A DNA stretch of 64,000 nucleotides from Desulfosediminicola flagellatus (GTDB lineage Bacteria > Desulfobacterota > Desulfobulbia > Desulfobulbales > Desulfocapsaceae). The stretch's first letter is position 1. Each line of letters starts with the position of its first letter. Shown here one piece after another: positions 62,160 through 64,000 of this stretch. The notes below the pieces were generated by a model that saw only the letters and a program-made list of their open reading frames with translations, was not told the origin of the DNA and did not search any database. The DNA lies in the NCBI RefSeq assembly GCF_005116655.2, contig NZ_CP050698.1, forward strand, positions 3,269,489 through 3,333,488, read 5' to 3'. The translations under genes were made by a program, and so were the position numbers.

Positions 62160-63880
62160 TGTCGATCAAATTAAAGTTTTATGTAATGACCATAGGCCTG
62201 GTTGTTATGCTGACCGGCATATTGGCGCTAACCATATATTCGTTCATTAATCTCAATAACGGTTTTGATTTGATTGTTACAATGGCCGACACAGGCAAAA
62301 AACAATCCACCACGGCCGAACAAACATTTACCCAAAGCGATGCCGACATGGCTAATGTTTCTGAGACTATGGTCAAATTAGCAGAAGACATCGCTCTCAC
62401 GGATATGCAGGTCAGGCTTGTCGAACGTAAACTGAAAAACTCTGTAGATATCCTCACCGATCTCACCGAGTCGATAGAAGAGGTGTATGATGAACTTGAA
62501 GATGGTGATGCCAAAGATACTCTTGAAGATATTGCTGATGCAGTAAGCGACATTCAGGACGGGATGAAAAAAGAGTCTCTCGTTGGAATGGCCTCAACAT
62601 CCAGAAGCATGAAAAGATTTTCTGAAAAGTTGACTTCAGAAGTTGAACAGATCAGCCACTTATCTTCTGAACTTAACAAGGGTAAGCAGCTCAGTCAGGT
62701 TATCAGTGAAGGGAGCAATACTATCCGCACCATGTCCGAAACGTTTGGAAAAGAGATTCAACAATATAGGAATCTGCTTATTGTTATCATTTCCTCACTT
62801 ATGATTGCCGTCCTTGCTGGCGGAATTCTGTTTATCGGTAAAATCACCAAACCTATTATTTCTGCCGCAGATGGTTTGCATGACGTGGCCGAAGGTGAAG
62901 GGGATTTAACAAAACGACTCGATGTCCAAACCAAAGACGAAATCGGCGCACTTTCTTCATCATTCAATACGTTCGTAGATAAACTTCAGGATATAATACG
63001 CAACCTTTCAAGCAACTCACAAAAAGTTGACCAATCATCAGGCAAGCTCCTTGAGATCGCTGAACAGGTCTATACCAGCTCTGCAGATGCCTCGGACAAA
63101 TCGGCCAGCGTGGCTATGGCTGCAAATGAGATGAGCTCTAACCTAACAGGTATTGCTGCAGCAATGGAGCAGGCAACAACAAATTCATCCATGGTTGCAG
63201 CAGCAACAGAACAACTCTCTGCATCCATCGTCGGGGTTGCAGGTCATACAGCAAAAGCGCGGGAAATTACTACTCAGGCCGTTAATCAATCCGAAAAAGC
63301 GACTCAGTCAATCGCTGTAATGGAACAAACGGCCGCAAAAATCGGCCAGGTAACCGAAACTATCACAGATATATCTGATCAGACCAATCTTCTCGCCCTA
63401 AATGCCACTATTGAAGCAGCACGAGCAGGAGACGCAGGAAAAGGTTTTGCAGTTGTTGCCAATGAAATAAAAGAACTAGCCAAACAAACAGCTAAAGCGA
63501 CCAGAGATATTAAGGCCCAGATTGAGGAAATCCAGCAATCGACCGTTGAAACAGTAAAAAATATTAATGAGATCACAGGAGTCATTAGCGGAACCAATGA
63601 TATTGTTATGACAATTACCGAAGAAGTTGAGGAGCAATCCTCTGCAACCCAGGAAATTGCCAATAATATTGCCCAGACTTCACAAGGCATTGATGAAGTC
63701 AGTAGAGGTGTATTAAACTGTTCAACAGCCGCCTCAAACATCACAACCGATATCTCCACAGTGAACGAGGCGATCAACAGAATATCTGAAAAAAGTAGCA
63801 GTACACGTGAGCTTGCAGATCAACTCAAACAGCTTGCCAGCAACCAGACCCTTCAGATCAGCAGGTTCAAGGTGGAGTAA
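62159..63880 (+). CDS. methyl-accepting chemotaxis protein
   Basis: 573 residues. First membrane helix about 7-32, a periplasmic domain of about 165 residues with acidic helices ([17 protein letters not shown]), second helix about 205-228, a HAMP domain ([26 protein letters not shown]), then the long cytoplasmic coiled coil. The hairpin tip that binds CheA/CheW is intact: [37 protein letters not shown]. There is no C-terminal CheR-binding pentapeptide. The upstream PilJ-domain protein may be its periplasmic partner (inference). ATG overlaps the stop of a 9-codon frame. Confidence 0.95.
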   Translation: MSIKLKFYVMTIGLVVMLTGILALTIYSFINLNNGFDLIVTMADTGKKQSTTAEQTFTQSDADMANVSETMVKLAEDIALTDMQVRLVERKLKNSVDILTDLTESIEEVYDELEDGDAKDTLEDIADAVSDIQDGMKKESLVGMASTSRSMKRFSEKLTSEVEQISHLSSELNKGKQLSQVISEGSNTIRTMSETFGKEIQQYRNLLIVIISSLMIAVLAGGILFIGKITKPIISAADGLHDVAEGEGDLTKRLDVQTKDEIGALSSSFNTFVDKLQDIIRNLSSNSQKVDQSSGKLLEIAEQVYTSSADASDKSASVAMAANEMSSNLTGIAAAMEQATTNSSMVAAATEQLSASIVGVAGHTAKAREITTQAVNQSEKATQSIAVMEQTAAKIGQVTETITDISDQTNLLALNATIEAARAGDAGKGFAVVANEIKELAKQTAKATRDIKAQIEEIQQSTVETVKNINEITGVISGTNDIVMTITEEVEEQSSATQEIANNIAQTSQGIDEVSRGVLNCSTAASNITTDISTVNEAINRISEKSSSTRELADQLKQLASNQTLQISRFKVE

Positions 63881-64000
63881 GGTAATTACAGACGCATAAG
63901 CAATCGATTATTACCCTGTAATCTGAAGCGGAGCCGACCTTAAAAGTCTGGTGGATTGGATAGAATGCACAATATTCGAGCCAAGCCACCAGGCTATACC
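63881..64000. other. right-edge tail
   Basis: ATTACAG (63885-63891) and CTGTAAT (63916-63922) form a weak 7-bp stem after the chemoreceptor stop, without a T-run. No gene is identifiable in the last 120 bases. Confidence 0.3.

Noticed and set aside
1..64000. CRISPR array, intact insertion sequence or prophage
   Set aside because: No regularly spaced short repeats, transposase, integrase or phage structural genes were seen.

Overview
The window looks like the chromosome of an anaerobic, respiratory Gram-negative bacterium, most probably a Desulfobacterota (former Deltaproteobacteria). The evidence is a syntroph- or sulfate-reducer-style fatty acid oxidation cluster, several multiheme c-type cytochromes, Tat-exported iron-sulfur proteins with an NrfD-type membrane partner, a DUF6125 protein, and an MCP/PilJ sensory pair. 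Base composition is moderate, near half G+C by eye. No rRNA, tRNA, CRISPR array, intact insertion sequence or replication origin is visible. Gene functions come from motif reading; no database search was possible.

Region 1 (1-15.6 kb) is a divergent short-chain fatty acid catabolic locus. The leftward operon holds thiolase, 3-hydroxybutyryl-CoA dehydrogenase, an M24 peptidase-like protein, a DUF6125 protein, crotonase and an acyl-CoA dehydrogenase cut by the window edge. The rightward side holds an acyl-CoA synthetase, a second acyl-CoA dehydrogenase, EtfB, EtfA, a TetR regulator and a fused isobutyryl-CoA mutase (IcmF). Together they can activate isobutyrate or butyrate, isomerise isobutyryl-CoA to butyryl-CoA and oxidise it to two acetyl-CoA, with electrons leaving through ETF. 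Between the two arms, two near-identical 18-bp TetR-type operators lie the same distance downstream of TTGACA boxes, one facing each way. The gene spacers are rich in long inverted repeats, including copies of a dispersed palindromic element.

Region 2 (15.8-23.7 kb) carries a cytochrome b / Rieske / octaheme cytochrome c operon (an unusual bc-type quinol oxidase), a secreted sulfatase, a DUF2167 membrane protein and a small RelE/HigB-like protein. Region 3 (23.7-26.9 kb) is AT-rich and partly decayed: a histidine kinase scrap, an acyltransferase, an 850-bp gene-poor stretch, and a truncated ABC ATPase with damaged catalytic motifs.

Region 4 (27-34.6 kb) has ordinary metabolism: AlaC-type aminotransferase, serine dehydratase, an AspT/YidE-type transporter, an RsuA/RluB-type pseudouridine synthase and a second acyl-CoA synthetase. 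Region 5 (34.8-42.9 kb) is a second electron-transfer operon: tetraheme cytochrome, Tat-exported four-cluster ferredoxin, NrfD-like quinone module and a dodecaheme cytochrome. A large unrecognised protein with an internal duplication follows.

Region 6 (43-64 kb) is mixed: FlK-like thioesterase, alpha/beta hydrolase, group II PLP decarboxylase, Mth938-like protein, HAD phosphatase, SbmA/BacA-like transporter, secreted metallo-beta-lactamase-fold protein, HD phosphohydrolase, PstS, a Lon-like protease, a ferredoxin-nitroreductase, and a tandem-PilJ protein followed by a chemoreceptor. Its most unusual gene (52937-55582, minus) fuses a cyclic-nucleotide-binding domain, a sigma-54-activator-like AAA+ domain that has lost its catalytic and sigma-contact motifs, and a NapH/NosR-like membrane polyferredoxin.
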